Shown one piece after another: positions 1-12,658 of a stretch of 64,000 nucleotides of DNA. A model generated the notes under the pieces. The model had not been told where the DNA came from. It saw only the letters and a program-made list of their open reading frames with translations, and did no database searches. Each line of letters starts with the position of its first letter. Position 1 is the stretch's first letter. The stretch spans positions 18,345,896 to 18,409,895 of the forward strand of contig NC_135001.1 in the NCBI RefSeq assembly GCF_051020985.1. The letters run 5' to 3'. Origin of the DNA: Nomia melanderi. Its lineage: Eukaryota; Arthropoda; Insecta; Hymenoptera; Halictidae. The position numbers and the translations under genes were made by a program.

Positions 1-1961
1 TAATGAGATAGTTTAGTGAACTGTTTACTACCTTTATATGTTAATGAATATTGTTTATGTCTAGTTATTCTAATTTTTTATCAATTTTTAATTTAATGCG
101 GATAATATAAACACGGGTCGTGTTAATAAATAGGATCACAAAAATGTCTGTAGTGCGTATGGGTCATAATTTTAGATTTTTTGATTTAAAATAAAAAGAT
201 AAACTCGGATGAAACATAAATACTCTTTACAAAATGAAAAATATATAAATACATATTATTTTCTTATAATACGCTTGCAAAATACTTGAAATAGTGGATA
301 CAATAGAGAATTTAATTTAACAATTAACAGTCTTGTGTGTGTAATACAAATATTATATGCATCTATATATTAAAACGTAATATTCAAATATACAGATTTA
401 GTACGTGTTATTTCACTTTTACAGAGATAATTCCTGCAAAAAAGTTCATTTTTTGACCTTACAAAGTACAAAAGCCTCTTAACAGGAAACTCTTAAGGTA
501 ATTTAAAATTCTGTCGTCTTAGATATACAATTCAAATATTCAAGTAGATTACGTATGAATAGAATTTAACGAAATAACACAAAACTGTTTGGAGATTACA
601 TAATTCTGTTCTTCCCTGTTTTCTCTCATTTTTTAAAGCGTAAGAATCGAGGCATTTTTAGCCGGAATTTGCTGCCCTGATGCGCAGCGACGAGACAGAT
701 TCCGGCGCATGCAGCGAAGGTCACAGTCATTAATAAGTACCCATATAGACTGCGGATCGTTATGCAGATATAAATTTTCCTAAAGTAATTTGTGGAAACT
801 GGAACCGAAAAATAATTCCTTTACTCTATTAATGTCTCCATTACATTCTAAGGAAGGTAAATGAGATAAAAATCTCATTAATTCTTTTCAAATATTTTCT
901 TACGAGTTTGAGCAATTGAAAAATGTTATAAATGCATACAAATTACAGATAAAAGAAAGAAGCTGTTTTTCCCGTTAAATTGAAATGTTAACGTACATTG
1001 ACTCTATCCATTAATTATGTAGTATTTTCGTACTTCTTTTATTTTTAAAAATTAACATAAACAGAACTCCTTTTAGTCTAAATTGTATCCTCCTTTATTA
1101 TCTATGATATTTGAAAATTGTTATGCTCAAATGAAAAGACGTATAAAACTCACTAAACAAAAAAGTCTCAGAGAATGCCACCACTAATGGCGAAGTGATG
1201 AATTTGGATACTGATATTTTGATCAATATTGCGCGAAAAATTGTTCCATGATTTGGAAACGTTCGAATATCGGCTTCAAAAATATGGAAGAGAATCTATA
1301 CGGTTTTATTTAAGAATTGCGACATGATCTTTGCAGGACGTCTCAAAGTCGCCTCACTGTAATATGTATTTCATACCCAGTACTTCTTATCTGACGGAAT
1401 TTTTCGTATTGATACTTTTTGATATAATTCGGTGTTCCTGATTCCGTTCCCATACATTTCTTTTCAAGCAAAAGCCATTTTTATCGCGGACGCTATTGAG
1501 ATTTCGACCTATGGTTACCGGGTCTTTTTACTCGGTGTAGTGAGTTGTAAACACCCGGTATTATAATCAGGTATTATAATTAAAAATAAATATAAGAAAA
1601 TCGCATTATTTATGAGATGACCTACTAAAGCATTTTAAACGTTTGCAGGTACTTCATAATTGCTAAAGATCTTTTCAATTTGCATTTGGTTTTTTGAAAA
1701 TAAACATTCCTGAATCCAAGAAACTCCGACATTTTGTAGGTGGAAAATTCGTAAAATATCAATTTCCACAACGTATTTAAAAATCACCTAAATCAGCGAT
1801 AAAGCAATAGATTTTCCAGCTCAAGAAAAATTACAGTATGTCACCTTGAAACGTTACCTAACACATACACGAAATTTCAAAACCGTTGATCCTTAATTAC
1901 CTAACAATTTCTTGTTTCGCAAATCGTTTAAAATCGATCGTTCTCGAATGGGAATACTCCC
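1..1961. other. Unassigned AT-rich non-coding DNA
   Basis: No repeat family, RNA gene or convincing exon is visible. A small CpG-bearing patch lies near 650-720. The rest is ordinary AT-rich sequence with short A/T runs. Confidence 0.6.
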
Positions 1962-2277
1962 TTAACGCATTGTTGACCGGCCACGAGTTCACTTGTATTT
2001 TCATGCCAAAACGTTGTTGATCGGTCACGGGTAAACTCGTGTTTGCACTTGCATTAGCCATTTCAATGTTTGAAACGCAGGGCAGTACGCAATACTGCGA
2101 AAGCAAAATATTCGAAGTCACGTAGAGGATGTACCGAAAACATCATTTCAGTTCATTATCCATAAACGAAGTACATTGAAGTTTATTTAGACTGTTTCAC
2201 TTTCGTATTTAATTACGGAATAATAAAGGGTAACACGGAATAGCTTCTACATAAAATTGCCGGCTAACAGTGTGCTA
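1962..2277 (+). mobile_element. fam-9 TTAA-type MITE, full length
   Basis: The left end reads TTAACGCATTGTTGACCGGC. The right end, read inward, is a diverged match (TTAGCACACTGTTAGCCGGC). An inverted copy with the same interior lies at 32125-32399; both contain a stretch close to TTGAAATGGCTAATACAAGT or its diverged form. Just inside the left end, CACGAGTT pairs with AACTCGTG about 50 nt away, a possible hairpin. Length is 316 bp and there is no coding capacity. Confidence 0.75.
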
Positions 2278-3724
2278 AGGACATTCCTCGCGGGAAAATC
2301 GTGCGCACTATAAAATTCGCGTTACGATTTTAACGGTGCCATCTTTTTGCGACATATGAGTCGTAAACACGCAGCCTCCGTGCGGGAAAATTCTGAGAGA
2401 ATGCGGACTCTCCGTTAAAGTGATGTTTTCGCATCTCTCGGCCGGCGACAGCTGAACAAATATCGTTATCTTTATCTTTATTTCCTCGTCCTTGAACTCA
2501 TGTGCCCACTTCACACGCCTCGACGCATGTGCATGGTACACAAGTATTTGCATTAACGAAATTTCTATAAATAAGTATTCACCGAGGGTCGAACCAGTCC
2601 TCCCGTGTGATCCCTGTTCAAGGTGACGTCTCTTCGCAGGATGAATGTACCTCGCGGAGAACAGCAATGCCGGAATTTTTCCACGAGAACGTACGTTGCG
2701 CTGGTAAAAGCATATTAAAAAAATTGTAGTCGAGGCACACGTATAATGAGGACCAATTCTGTTGGTCCAGGTAAACACTGCAACGAAGAATATAAAACGG
2801 TAGTTTTCGTATTCGCAGTAATTTAATTATTCATGCGATGCTTAGAGTCACGTGCAAAAATTTATAACCGCAGTTATTGCTTTTTGCTGTGGACTCGATT
2901 ACGTTTGTTTATACACTGACCTATATAGTTTGCCGGAATTTTTATTGCGAACTAAAAATGCTAGGCCGTTATTCTTTTCCCTCTGAATCATTGTGAAACG
3001 AAATTGATATAGAATCCTCATGAAAGCTTATAGCTTAACAAAGAGTATGAGGGTTACCTTTGAATCTAATTATACGAAATCAAATTACAAAATTATGTTT
3101 CGCCATATTTTAAATCTCTTTTGTGATAAGAGTGGGCATAGAAACAATTGAGATTATTTTATGTTTTGTTTTATTTGTTTTATTCTGTATAACAGTTCTG
3201 AAGAAATTTTGCACAGTAGTGTCGAATATTGAGTTACATATTAGAGAACTTTCTCTGATATTTCTTTTCCTTTAGCTGAAAGTGTGTCGAAGCAAGTCGC
3301 AGTATATCTGTTGAAAACTTATGAATTAAGTATTAAATTTATGCTACATTGTTAGGTATTATTGTACAGTGTGGATTTGAATCATCTATGATAAATATGA
3401 TATATAGAATTGGAAATCGGGACGGGATTATATAATTTACGTTGTTAGTTTATCGTCAAGTTATTTACTAAATTCTCAAGAGAAGAAATCCGCTTTATTG
3501 AAAATGTGAAAAAATGTGTAAAAGAAATTTTCTTTTTAAATTGTTCGCCTCAAAATGAACAATTCTTTCTTTTCTTCGTCCTCTAGTTTCAGAGATATTG
3601 TACAAAATATATTTTCAACCCTCAACATTGAAGGGTGTTTTCACTCGTTCGAAGTGGACGTTGGCCGATAAGAAAAAACACGCATCAAATATTTTCTTGA
3701 GAACTGCTCTTCACATAAGTTCCA
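2278..3724. other. Unassigned non-coding DNA
   Basis: The segment is moderately CpG-rich to about 2800 and AT-rich afterwards. It contains the longest open frame of the window (minus strand, 2308-2778, 156 codons), but that frame shows no domain, motif or supporting splice signals. I see no repeat copies here. Confidence 0.5.
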
Positions 3725-3922
3725 TTAACCCTTCAACTATTAAGTTGAATATTTAATATCTCAAATGGAACTTCGCACTGCTACGTGAAATATTGAAATA
3801 AAACTCCTCCGTTGCTTAATATATCTATGAATTATCGTTAAATTAGTTTCAAACTATCGCCTATATCTCGTCAGAAAATGTTGAATATTTCCATTGAAAA
3901 ACTTTCGACTGCAAAGGGTTAA
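3725..3922 (-). mobile_element. fam-3 TTAA-type MITE
   Basis: It runs from TTAACCCTTCAACT to a right end reading GACTGCAAAGGGTTAA. The interior (GAAATATTGAAATAAAACTC and a TTGAAAAACTTTCG segment before the right end) matches the fam-3 copies at 30762, 51221 and 58602. The left terminus has drifted and the palindrome typical of fam-3 is lost. TTAA lies at both ends. Confidence 0.7.
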
Positions 3923-4231
3923 AATCGACGTGTGTTGGTTGAAAAGATTCCCTTGTGAGCGCCGCGAGTGGACATCTTCCCTTGCCTCTGTGCACTTTTA
4001 GTTTATTGGTCGCCACTATAGACGTGGCAGCGGCATTGTACACACGTAGAATGCAATGTATATAGCGGCAGCGAAACTTCTTCAAATTATCTCGGAAACT
4101 AAATGATAGCGACCTCTCCGTCAAAGAGAAAAGTTATTCGAAACATCGACTTGTACAATATTTGTCAATTGTATACAAATGAATGCGTCCATCTGTTGCA
4201 GTATTACCCGAGAGACAAGTCGTGTAACAAA
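3923..4231. other. Unassigned DNA between two MITEs
   Basis: This 309-bp interval shows no repeat copy and no convincing coding signal. A short CpG-bearing stretch lies near 3955-4080. Confidence 0.5.
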
Positions 4232-4423
4232 TTAACACATTGCGCACTGTAACATTTTAGATATGTATGACACAAATCCGAAGTAAAATTTACAAAATCG
4301 AATTCCTTATTCTCTTCCGAAAGTGAGAAAGTTCGGTTCGATTGATGTTTAAAAATATATCAATATAACCACCGACGCTCGCGTTTTTGGTAGCTGAAAT
4401 TTAGCCGGCGTACAATGTGTTAA
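4232..4423 (+). mobile_element. fam-10 TTAA-type MITE, complete
   Basis: The left end is TTAACACATTGCGCACTG and the right end is GGCGTACAATGTGTTAA, so the two ends form inverted repeats. The interior (ACACAAATCC, AAAATCGAATTCCTTATTCT, GTAGCTGAAATTTA) recurs at 16609-16854 and 54440-54833. Length is 192 bp. Confidence 0.8.
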
Positions 4424-5338
4424 TAATATACAATACGATTTCTACTTGAAGAAGTAACACGATTGTAAAAGTGCTCGTACCTTTTTCGAATCTAGTTGCA
4501 ACAAGGAAGTAAATAATAATCCGTTGAAAATGCACTTCTATCGGATATAGTTTCGTTTCTCGCCGTTTCTACGGTCGAAGTTGTTTCAGTCTTTTGAATA
4601 TTTCCAGCCGATATTCCCGGAACTCATGGAACATATTCCGCGCAGTTGTCGTTAATCATTGTTTCCACTCTAGTGAAACACTCCTTCACGCTGTTTTTCA
4701 TGAAGCCCTGGAAGGTATCCAGGAGAACGCGGAGACTTCAACTTAATTCGTATTTACAGCCACGGGGCCGGCATATTTTTGTCAAAATTGGGCGAAATGT
4801 AATTTGGTCACATACCAACTTCTAACGGTTTGAACAAATTTTTTTATTACTACTCATCTCGCTTGCGAAGCAACAAAATAATGGCTGAATCTAGAGAAAA
4901 CCTTGAAAATTTCCATCTGATTAATCTTGTATAATAATTAATTTTAACTACCATGTATCATTTCTGAGACCGCTCCACATTCTCATTCGTTTTTATTTAC
5001 CCCAGAGTTTACTGTTCAATTATTCATATAAATGATTCAATAAAAACATTGACGGTTTGTGAGAACTTTTACAGAAGTTGCGTGAGTTCGAATGTCTATA
5101 GAGGTAGAGGATTGGAAACTAAATTTTATTCGATTGCTAGTTACCGTCTATAATTATCAATTTACTTCAGTTGTAAAGAGTAACAACTAACGATTATGAA
5201 AGATGATTTGAAAGTGGATCAACTACTACATCTGAATGCTAATTTGAATACTGATGTTTGTTATGCATGCGGTCAATCTATTGTAGGACCGTTTTCGCGT
5301 CGATTGTCATGGATTCATAGCTCATCTTGAATTCTATT
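4424..5338. other. Unassigned AT-rich DNA
   Basis: Nothing recognisable was found. There is no repeat copy and no coding frame with support. Confidence 0.55.
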
Positions 5339-5578
5339 TTAATCCTTACAGTGCCAATGTCGCTGTGAGCGACTCTGGAAATTTTTCCAAAAAGTGTTAG
5401 CATCTCTCTCAGCGACTCTGTATTTTTGACATCGATAAATGTAATCACCAATGGAACTTTTCATATTTTCTGTCCTATTTATCGCTATCAAAAATAAAGA
5501 GTCGCCGGGAGCGACGCTGGCACTTTCTGGGAAAATTTTCAACGTCGCCCACAGCGACGTTGGCACTCTAAAGGTTAA
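5339..5578. mobile_element. fam-15 MITE with ~100-bp inverted repeats
   Basis: Almost the whole 240-bp element folds back: the left 100 bp (5339-5440) and right 100 bp pair with about 20 percent mismatch. Both ends are TTAA. Each arm holds two direct subrepeats of about 45 bp beginning AGTGCCA, followed by a GTCGC...GCGAC mini-palindrome. The best is at 5540-5562 (CAACGTCGC, 5-nt spacer, GCGACGTTG). Only one copy is in the window. The subrepeats look like a transposase-binding array, which is inference. Confidence 0.8.
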
Positions 5579-5986
5579 TTACCCGTTTTCATTTAACTCG
5601 ATTTTTTTCGGAGAAACGTTTCCTTGCGCCGGGCGTGTCCATTTGGCGATCCGTTCCTCGTTTTCTGTTGTCTTGCGGTTCGCGCCTTAACAGGCTGTAA
5701 TTTCCTCTTAATTACACGAATTACAATATCATTCCGGGGTCCCCTCGGACTCCCTTTTCCCATGTGATGAGAAGTGATTTATTAGGCCGCTTCTCATTGA
5801 GGAATAATGGCCTCGTGGAACGCGTTCCCATTTCTCTGGTCTCTTGTGCTATGGTTCCCGCGCCTGCGTCACTATTAAGAGTCTCTTACTCTCACATGTA
5901 CTTGTTTACTTGCCTCGCGTAATTAATAGTTAAATTCATAATTTTCTTGTCCATGTTTCAGCGATTATTTCTCGTGTCGTCGTTTA
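5579..5986. other. Unassigned DNA
   Basis: A mixed AT and CpG-bearing stretch between two MITEs, with nothing recognisable. Confidence 0.5.
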
Positions 5987-6228
5987 TTCAACCTGTTAAC
6001 TGTGGCATTTAGTTTCAAGAATCACTCATTGCGCAATAAAATCAAATAAAGTCTATACTCGTCAAACCCAGTACAGATGCACCTGAAATATATTCTAACG
6101 ATGAACTAAAACAAAATGAAGAATTACATGTTTATCCGAGAAAATAAATAATTCATCGTTGAAAAAATTAGTACCATTTTGCGTTTTAAAATGACGTGTA
6201 CACTCGTCGAACGCAGTTAACTGGTTAA
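5987..6228 (+). mobile_element. fam-6 TTAA-type MITE, complete
   Basis: The left end is CAACCTGTTAACTGTGG and the right end is CGCAGTTAACTGGTTAA. Both ends carry a GTTAAC core, and the right end has the palindrome CAGTTAACTG immediately inside TTAA. Copies occur at 15079, 21181, 36847, 49617, 49991 and 53251. This is the uninterrupted reference for the filled site at 36847. Confidence 0.85.
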
Positions 6229-8294
6229 TTGTTACTTATACGTCGTTACTCGTTTTCAATTTTACCCCAAGTTAATTATGTATAATCTAAGTCACGCGGG
6301 GAGGTGTTCAAGGGGATGTTCATTCGATGGTCAGTCATAAGAAAATCAGTTAATTCGATAGAGCTTGAAATTTATTAAATACCTACATATATAAGGGTTA
6401 TTGAGCAGTAATTAGCTAGTGTAGCTTAATTTGTAAATACATTTTCGAAGTAAAAATGTGTTAAATTCTATTAAATGATACATGTCATTATTTTTTGAAA
6501 ACGTCCGCCTGCTATAAATACATACGAATTCAATTCAAACGTCATTTCAGAAATGGAATTTTTATAAACACATGTTAATATATATTTCCAATTTATTGGT
6601 TTTATAACGGCAGAATATAAATTTGAATTATTTGTGAGTCATTTCTACGTAGTAGGTCTGCATGGACCTGCACTTTTTCATTTTGTAATGAACTCAAATG
6701 TTTTACTGGCTTTTCCTTATTTGAATTTCAAAATTGAGACTTATTGCGCCATTCAGGCAACGACGCAATACGCTTTTCTTGTATACATTAATACACTGCC
6801 TTCAGAACTCCGGTTTTCGCTTTTAAGGTCACTTACTCCTGAAAATTTTGATATTTTCAAATATACCTGGAATATTTGTCAGTGCTTGTTATTTTATTTA
6901 CCAGTGTAAATACATGTACTTAGAGACTGGTGGGTATGCGTTCTTAGTTACTCCGAATCTGTTTACAAACAGGTTACTCTGGCTCTTTGTCCGATAATGG
7001 TAAGACAATTGGGGAAACATAGTGATAAACAATATAACGTAGTCAAAATATTGTTAAATACTACACCATGGTAAACATGGTTCAAAGATTACTTAAAGAA
7101 GTTTGTGTTTGTACAAGGTAACACATGTTAAATATGAAAAATCATTGTTTTAATATCCCAACTTACAATAACGAAGAAAACAGTATATTATTGTTCCGAA
7201 GTAAAATAAAATTCATATTATTTTCTCTTAATTTCCAATATATCTATGAGTTCATAACAAGTAAGAAAATAGTAGAATATCCTTGAGATGTCTCTCAAAT
7301 CAAGAAGACTTACAGTTAGAGCAATTATCTAATAACGGGTATAAACAAATGTACATACAGTGTTAATTTTGTAGAAAAACTGTCAGAAGAACCTGCGAAC
7401 ACGTGTCATTTATTCCCTGAAGTTTCGAAACTTCCTGAAAAAGGTCACAAAACGAGTGTATTCAATAAAAATGAACATTGTGTTAAAAAGTCATATATTA
7501 TTTCATCATAATACCGTCTTCGCACTGTACACCCGTATGAGAATATCAGAAACCCTAAGGAACCTTGTGAAATTAATATTTTAAACATCGCGGCTTCTCT
7601 TTGATAAAATTTTCAATTTGCTACGCCAGAGTGAAAGACCGCCTCTTGCAAATCCAATTAATGTCTCCAAAATCCTTTTCACGTTAACAGGAGAAGGAAA
7701 GCAAAACGAAACTCTTCCTGAATTTCAGACACGGACGTATAAGCCCCACTCGAGCGTAAATTAACGTCATAATTGCACTTTCAACATCAGATTGGTGACA
7801 GGTGTTTCCTCAAAGTCGGTCGCCGTTGCTGTTAAAAAGATTTCATAGATCATTCCAATTAGCGGGTCAAACGTTATTATTTTTACGATTTCCGTTCGTT
7901 ACGTTGCCTTTATTTCTCGCATTGAAATCCACCCCTCTTTTTTTTGCTCGATATCTCGAACGTTTTTGCCCGAGTTTCAAACTGACTGTTTTGGTTTCAT
8001 TTCGAAGAATTGTTATCGAACAGTTTGTTATGTATAACGAGTTTCGGCAAGAATAACAAAATGGCGTATAGCGCGTGGCAGAATCTGCACGGTGTAAATT
8101 TATAGCACCAGTCGCGAGTCACCGATATCCATGCCGATACGAATTAGGTGTAACGAGCGCTTATGCGGCATTGATAAATCTCGAACGCAGACTCCAGAAG
8201 TCTGTAATTAGCAGATCGCAATTGCACGCTGACCCATGAAAATCTTTCAAATATTTAACAATAGATTCTCTTCAGACATTCGCTACAGTATTCA
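6229..8294. other. Unassigned AT-rich DNA
   Basis: No repeat copy or supported exon is visible. Open frames here (up to about 90 codons) are hydrophobic low-complexity translations of T-rich DNA, and I do not call them. Confidence 0.5.
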
Positions 8295-8403
8295 GGTGAA
8301 ACTATTTATTTTCAAGATCATTTCGAACGTTCGATGCCTTTAAGATATCAATAATTCCGAAATAAAACAGTCGAAACCAGTCATTTTGACTGGTAGTTCT
8401 AAT
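8295..8403 (-). mobile_element. fam-4 MITE remnant
   Basis: This inverted partial copy has ATTTTCAAGATCATTTCGAA, ATATCAATAATT, and then the fam-4 palindrome ACCAGTCATTTTGACTGGT followed by TAGTTCTA. The TTAA end has decayed and the other half is missing. Confidence 0.65.
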
Positions 8404-9384
8404 AATTCCTTATTCCGAATGATCTTTCTCCATTGGTTCTTTCTAGCTTCTAAGTTTCCTTCGAATATCCTAGTTAACGCGCTTTATAAAGTCTCAAAGG
8501 ACATTAATCCTCGAATTCCGGTATGCAGCGTGTCTATCGATTTCGCGGCAGATGCGCCGATTATATTGGCGACGTTAAAGATGTCGGGCGGCGAGATAAA
8601 ATCCGTTCGCGGGACAATCGTTCGGACGTCGATAAATTTTCGCGACGACTTCGTTAGTCGCGGAATTGTCTCCGCGGGACGTAATTCCTCGAAAGCGACG
8701 CCTGGGAGCGTCTGGGCTGGAAGAATAACTGGTTGACGACGTTCCGGATTCCGGTGGCACGGCTAAGGCGATATCAATTGAACGTCGAACATCCTCGCAG
8801 ATGCAGCTGTCAGATAGACGTCCGTCTAATTGGCACGCGGCCATTCCGCAGTGATGCCGCCGTCACGGTATTTTCGAAGTGGGTTTACACCTAAGTTTAG
8901 TTTACCGGTGGTCTAGAAAGTGATTCCATGTCGTCGCGTTTTATTGGACCCGCCATTATGGTAATTGAGCTGTCTGCCCTGGCCGGTGCACTTAAATGCG
9001 ACAAGTCACATCTCTTTTTTGATTGCAATTATGTAGAGGATGTCGAGGGAAGAAGATGCATCGTTTGGAGAGATCTGTAGAGCTGGATGAAAGTATTGGC
9101 TTAGCGTGATTGTCGACACGTAACTTATCGTGGGCGTCACACGGAAACGTGACATTTTGCTGTAGGTCGTTCAATACAATTTTATAGGGAATCATGATTT
9201 ATATTCGACCCCAAATACGATGAAAAAACACGTGATTCCGTTTATAAAATGAATACGGTGAAATTTTGTATGTCATTTATAAACGGAACTTGGTATTCAC
9301 TTATGTCGAATTGTGTGCTCCAAACATTTTTCATAGTTTAATTTAATTGAATTTAAATAATTATTATTTTGCGTATCACAACGA
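8404..9384. other. Unassigned DNA with a CpG-rich patch at about 8500-8860
   Basis: The patch is clearly richer in G+C and CpG than its surroundings. Overlapping open frames on both strands (plus 8386-8736, minus 8575-8844) are what CpG-rich DNA gives by chance. No domain is seen. Confidence 0.45.
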
Positions 9385-9545
9385 TATTCAACGGTGATTA
9401 ATTTGAAACATTACTATATTATAAATCATGTCCCTACTGCAGGTCAACAAAATGAACATGTAATAGTAATAACGCAATTCAATGAAACAATTTGATATTA
9501 TATCTTTTTTGTTTATTTTAAAGCGTGCGGAATTCAATGCGTTAC
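9385..9545 (+). mobile_element. fam-2 MITE remnant, diverged
   Basis: It follows the fam-2 interior in order: CGGTGATTAATTTGAAACAT, TATTATAAATCATG, AGTAATAACGCAATTCAATG, TTTGATATTATAT, and GCGGAATTCAATGCGTTA at the right end. The left end with its palindrome is lost. Confidence 0.6.
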
Positions 9546-10351
9546 AAAACTTCGCTGCCTAGAATTCATGCAGTTCTCCACCGCAGCATTATAACATACG
9601 AATTAATTCGAGAGAAATGATTTCGCGGGCGCAGCTCGAAGAAAGTTTCGAAGTACAGTACAGTGTTCAATGAACTTTAACGACCTTATCGGCCTTTTCG
9701 CGGTGAAACTCGAACTATCGAACGAATCAGTGGGTGGTTGGTTTTATTGTTTTTGAAGCTCCGTGGAAAAACATCGCGATTTAAACAGCCTGACGAGGAT
9801 TCCTGGGTGATTAACCAAGAAACGTTTCGAATAATCGAGTTCCGCGTATAGTTTTCGTCCCGTTCGTTTACCCCTTACTGCTGAAATGGCGGGTTCTGCT
9901 CGTTCTAGGCTTTCTACGCCAAAGAGAACGATGATGAGCACTCGACAGGAATGTGAAACGGAGTAGTGGCAGTACTTCGCCGGTGGTCGCCATGTGTACA
10001 AGTCATTATTTTGGAGAACATTGACACTTGATCTACGAAATCCGTCAATTTGACGGATATTTTTCGTAATATTTACTAAAAGTTTCTGTCGGTTTTGATC
10101 GATACAATTGTACGAATACCTATTCTGATTCTCTGTTTTTGAAACTCTATCTTCCAAGAACCATGAATGAAGCAGTTAAATAAAGTGCGCAATAAATGTT
10201 CGCTCATCTAGTCTTGAATATGTTAAATAACGCGGAGAAACACTACTGAATATATTCAAAAGTAAATATCGAAGAATTTTTATGTGACGTAATAATATAA
10301 AATAAAGACATTTGTCAAACACTTATACCTACGCACTTGGTGTAGGTACTA
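9546..10351. other. Unassigned DNA with a 19-bp palindrome
   Basis: The palindrome at 10040-10058 (ATCCGTCAA, T, TTGACGGAT) resembles the subterminal palindrome of fam-7, so it may be all that is left of one. A small hairpin (ACCTAC...GTAGGT) lies just before the next element at about 10328-10347. Confidence 0.45.
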
Positions 10352-10584
10352 TTAAGACATTGCGCACCGGAAACGAGAAATCTCGTTTTTATATAAATAC
10401 CAACCTCCGTAGCTTCAATATCTATCACATCGTTTACTGATTATTTTTAAATTATTTTTAAATGTTTCAAACGACAATAAGATACCTGACTATTTTAGAT
10501 ATAGCGATATAAGTTGTCCTCACTGAAAATCATCGGTCACGCATCCCAGTTTTCCAAGAATTAAACGGTACACAATGCGCTTAA
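10352..10584 (-). mobile_element. fam-1 TTAA-type MITE, inverted copy
   Basis: It begins TTAAGACATTGCGCACCGG, followed at once by the fam-1 palindrome AACGAGAAATCTCGTT. It ends with CGGTACACAATGCGCTTAA. TTAA lies at both ends. The interior is more diverged than in the copies at 22769 and 43441. Length is 233 bp. Confidence 0.75.
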
Positions 10585-12412
10585 CATTCATCGTCGTCGT
10601 CAATTACATCATCCATTGTTCTGTAAACTTGAGGGAAACTTAAATTGTCCGCTTGTGCAGCGTCCTTTGCAAATAAATCGCGGCAGAGGGGGCTAATCTT
10701 CGACGCCCGATAATTTAACCGGGCGGGTTCGCTTTGTAAAATAAAATAATCCGGGCGGGATTTGGAAATTTTCTCGATTTTCTGAAAGCGTGCTTTTATG
10801 CTTCGCAATGATATGCTTTGTCCGTGCGGCAATTGTGACGCGCGGTCAAAGAACGCCATTGAAACTGGATTAACGCAATATCGCGATCTGCGCCGGTAGT
10901 TGATTCGTTCCACCGCTACCGGAAAGCACGCACGACCGGAGTGATTATAGAAAATTTTATTTCGCTGCGGAACTCCATCAATTCGGTTACGAAACAGATA
11001 TTCGTTTTTTTTTTAATAGAGAGCTCGCTATATCGTGGTTTCGGTATTTCTTTTTTTTTTTCATTAGGAACAGAATATTCGTCACGGTACCAAACCTGAA
11101 AATACCATCCATTTCGGCGTTAATTAAAAAATATAAACTTTCATGCAGTCCGTTCATAGATTGGCAATTGGCAATTCGAATGGGAATAAACTGGCATAAA
11201 AACTAAGTGAACAATGTAGGTCAGTCCGTATTCAAGGAGATTCAATCAAAATTTCGGCTAGTTTTTCGGTTTTCTGTTTATACGAAATATATCAATTTTT
11301 AACGCTGGTTCATTCGCAAATGAATGTTTGCAGGAGGAATACCAATAAAGAAACTAGAGTCGTTACTTCTCTTTTCCCATTTCTATGTTCATTTCGCAGC
11401 AACAAAATTGCTTCTATTGAATTTAAGCTTAATAAAGCAATCTTATTGAAAATAATGAGCAGTAAAATGAAAAAGGGATATATAAGTTAACAATAACAAT
11501 TCCACTAACTTAAGATGAACTTGTTACAAGGCAAGCTAACTTCTCATTGTAGATTTTAACGAATCATCGAACAGATTTGTCGTTGAACAGATTTTAGAGG
11601 TTACAGAATTATAATAAAGGTTCGAAATTTTATAGAAAATAGATTAGAATACTCATTGAAAACGTGCGGAAGAAATAACATGAATAGAACTGTCACTTAC
11701 CCAGTCACTTGACTGTTCGGCAAAGTTCGCTGACGGCTCTTTCGGTGAACGCCGTTCGAAAGTTTCTTAACTGCGGTATTGTTATAGCTTTAAGCTGAGG
11801 CAGCAACTCGCGGTATTATTATAACTTTATAGATCGGAATCCTTATTACAAGTTGCCAGTAAATCCCGAGGTAGGTGCAAACTGCGCCGTTATTTTTAGT
11901 GTTCAACGTTGCGAGTCAAGTGACCTAATATCCTTTTCGAGCAGCGGCGCAAATTTCATTTCGAAAGGGTATAACTGGATGAGAGGGTCAAAAGTGTCCT
12001 TGAACCAAATTAAACCGGCGATGGACCGTTCCACAACTTGCCAAGAAAAAACATTTTGTACTGAATTTCAACTTTCCACCCTGACTAGGAGGGTTGTTGC
12101 GCGGGTAAATCAGATTTATTAGTTTTTATTTTGTTCTCCATATACAGGATCCATGTAATTGCATCAGGCTGTAACTCTGTTATCGTTGCACTCATGGTAA
12201 AATGTCGAATCAGAAAATTGAATGGTGTAACGCGTGCTGCGCCCGTGGGACCATAGTTTTTTTTCAGAAGCACGATAGCGCATGTGCGATCTATAGTTGT
12301 ATTATTGTTTTTAAATAAAAATGTATATTTTTTTATATAGATCCTTTTCGTCATTGTGCATTGAAAGATATTAGGATATATTGGTTAAAAACTTATTAGT
12401 TGACGTGATATT
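10585..12412. other. Unassigned DNA; CpG-bearing part at about 10600-10960
   Basis: It contains T-tracts near 11006-11017 and 11050-11061 and mixed AT-rich sequence. A minus-strand open frame at 10581-10913 runs across the CpG-bearing part without recognisable motifs and overlaps the end of the MITE, so I do not call it. Confidence 0.45.
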
Positions 12413-12658
12413 TTAACACGTTGGATGCCATGCGGGTCAAAGGTGACCTCAACCGAATCGAATTACTATAATTTCTTCGATTAAACGATGATTATTTGGA
12501 AACTTCTCTGTATTACTAGTAATACTACCTAATGCAGTGACATTCAACAAGATGAACCTGCAATAATAATAACGCATTTCAATTACATAATTTGATATTA
12601 GATTATTTTCATTTTGGAAATTTTTCTCGGTAAAATCGTGCAACATTCAACGTGTTAA
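12413..12658 (+). mobile_element. fam-2 TTAA-type MITE, complete
   Basis: The left end is TTAACACGTTGGATGCCATG and the right end is CAACATTCAACGTGTTAA. The palindrome next to the left end is damaged (GGTCAAAGGTGACC). Interior blocks AATCGAATTACTATA and TTTGATATTA match the 36959 copy. Length is 246 bp. Confidence 0.85.

Noticed and set aside
2308..2778. Longest open frame (156 codons, minus strand)
   Set aside because: No domain, no repeat-free conserved motif, no splice sites or promoter. Length is within what chance allows in 64 kb with moderate GC.
8386..8736. Overlapping plus and minus frames near 8.4-8.8 kb
   Set aside because: Opposed frames in a CpG-rich patch. The plus frame begins inside a fam-4 remnant.
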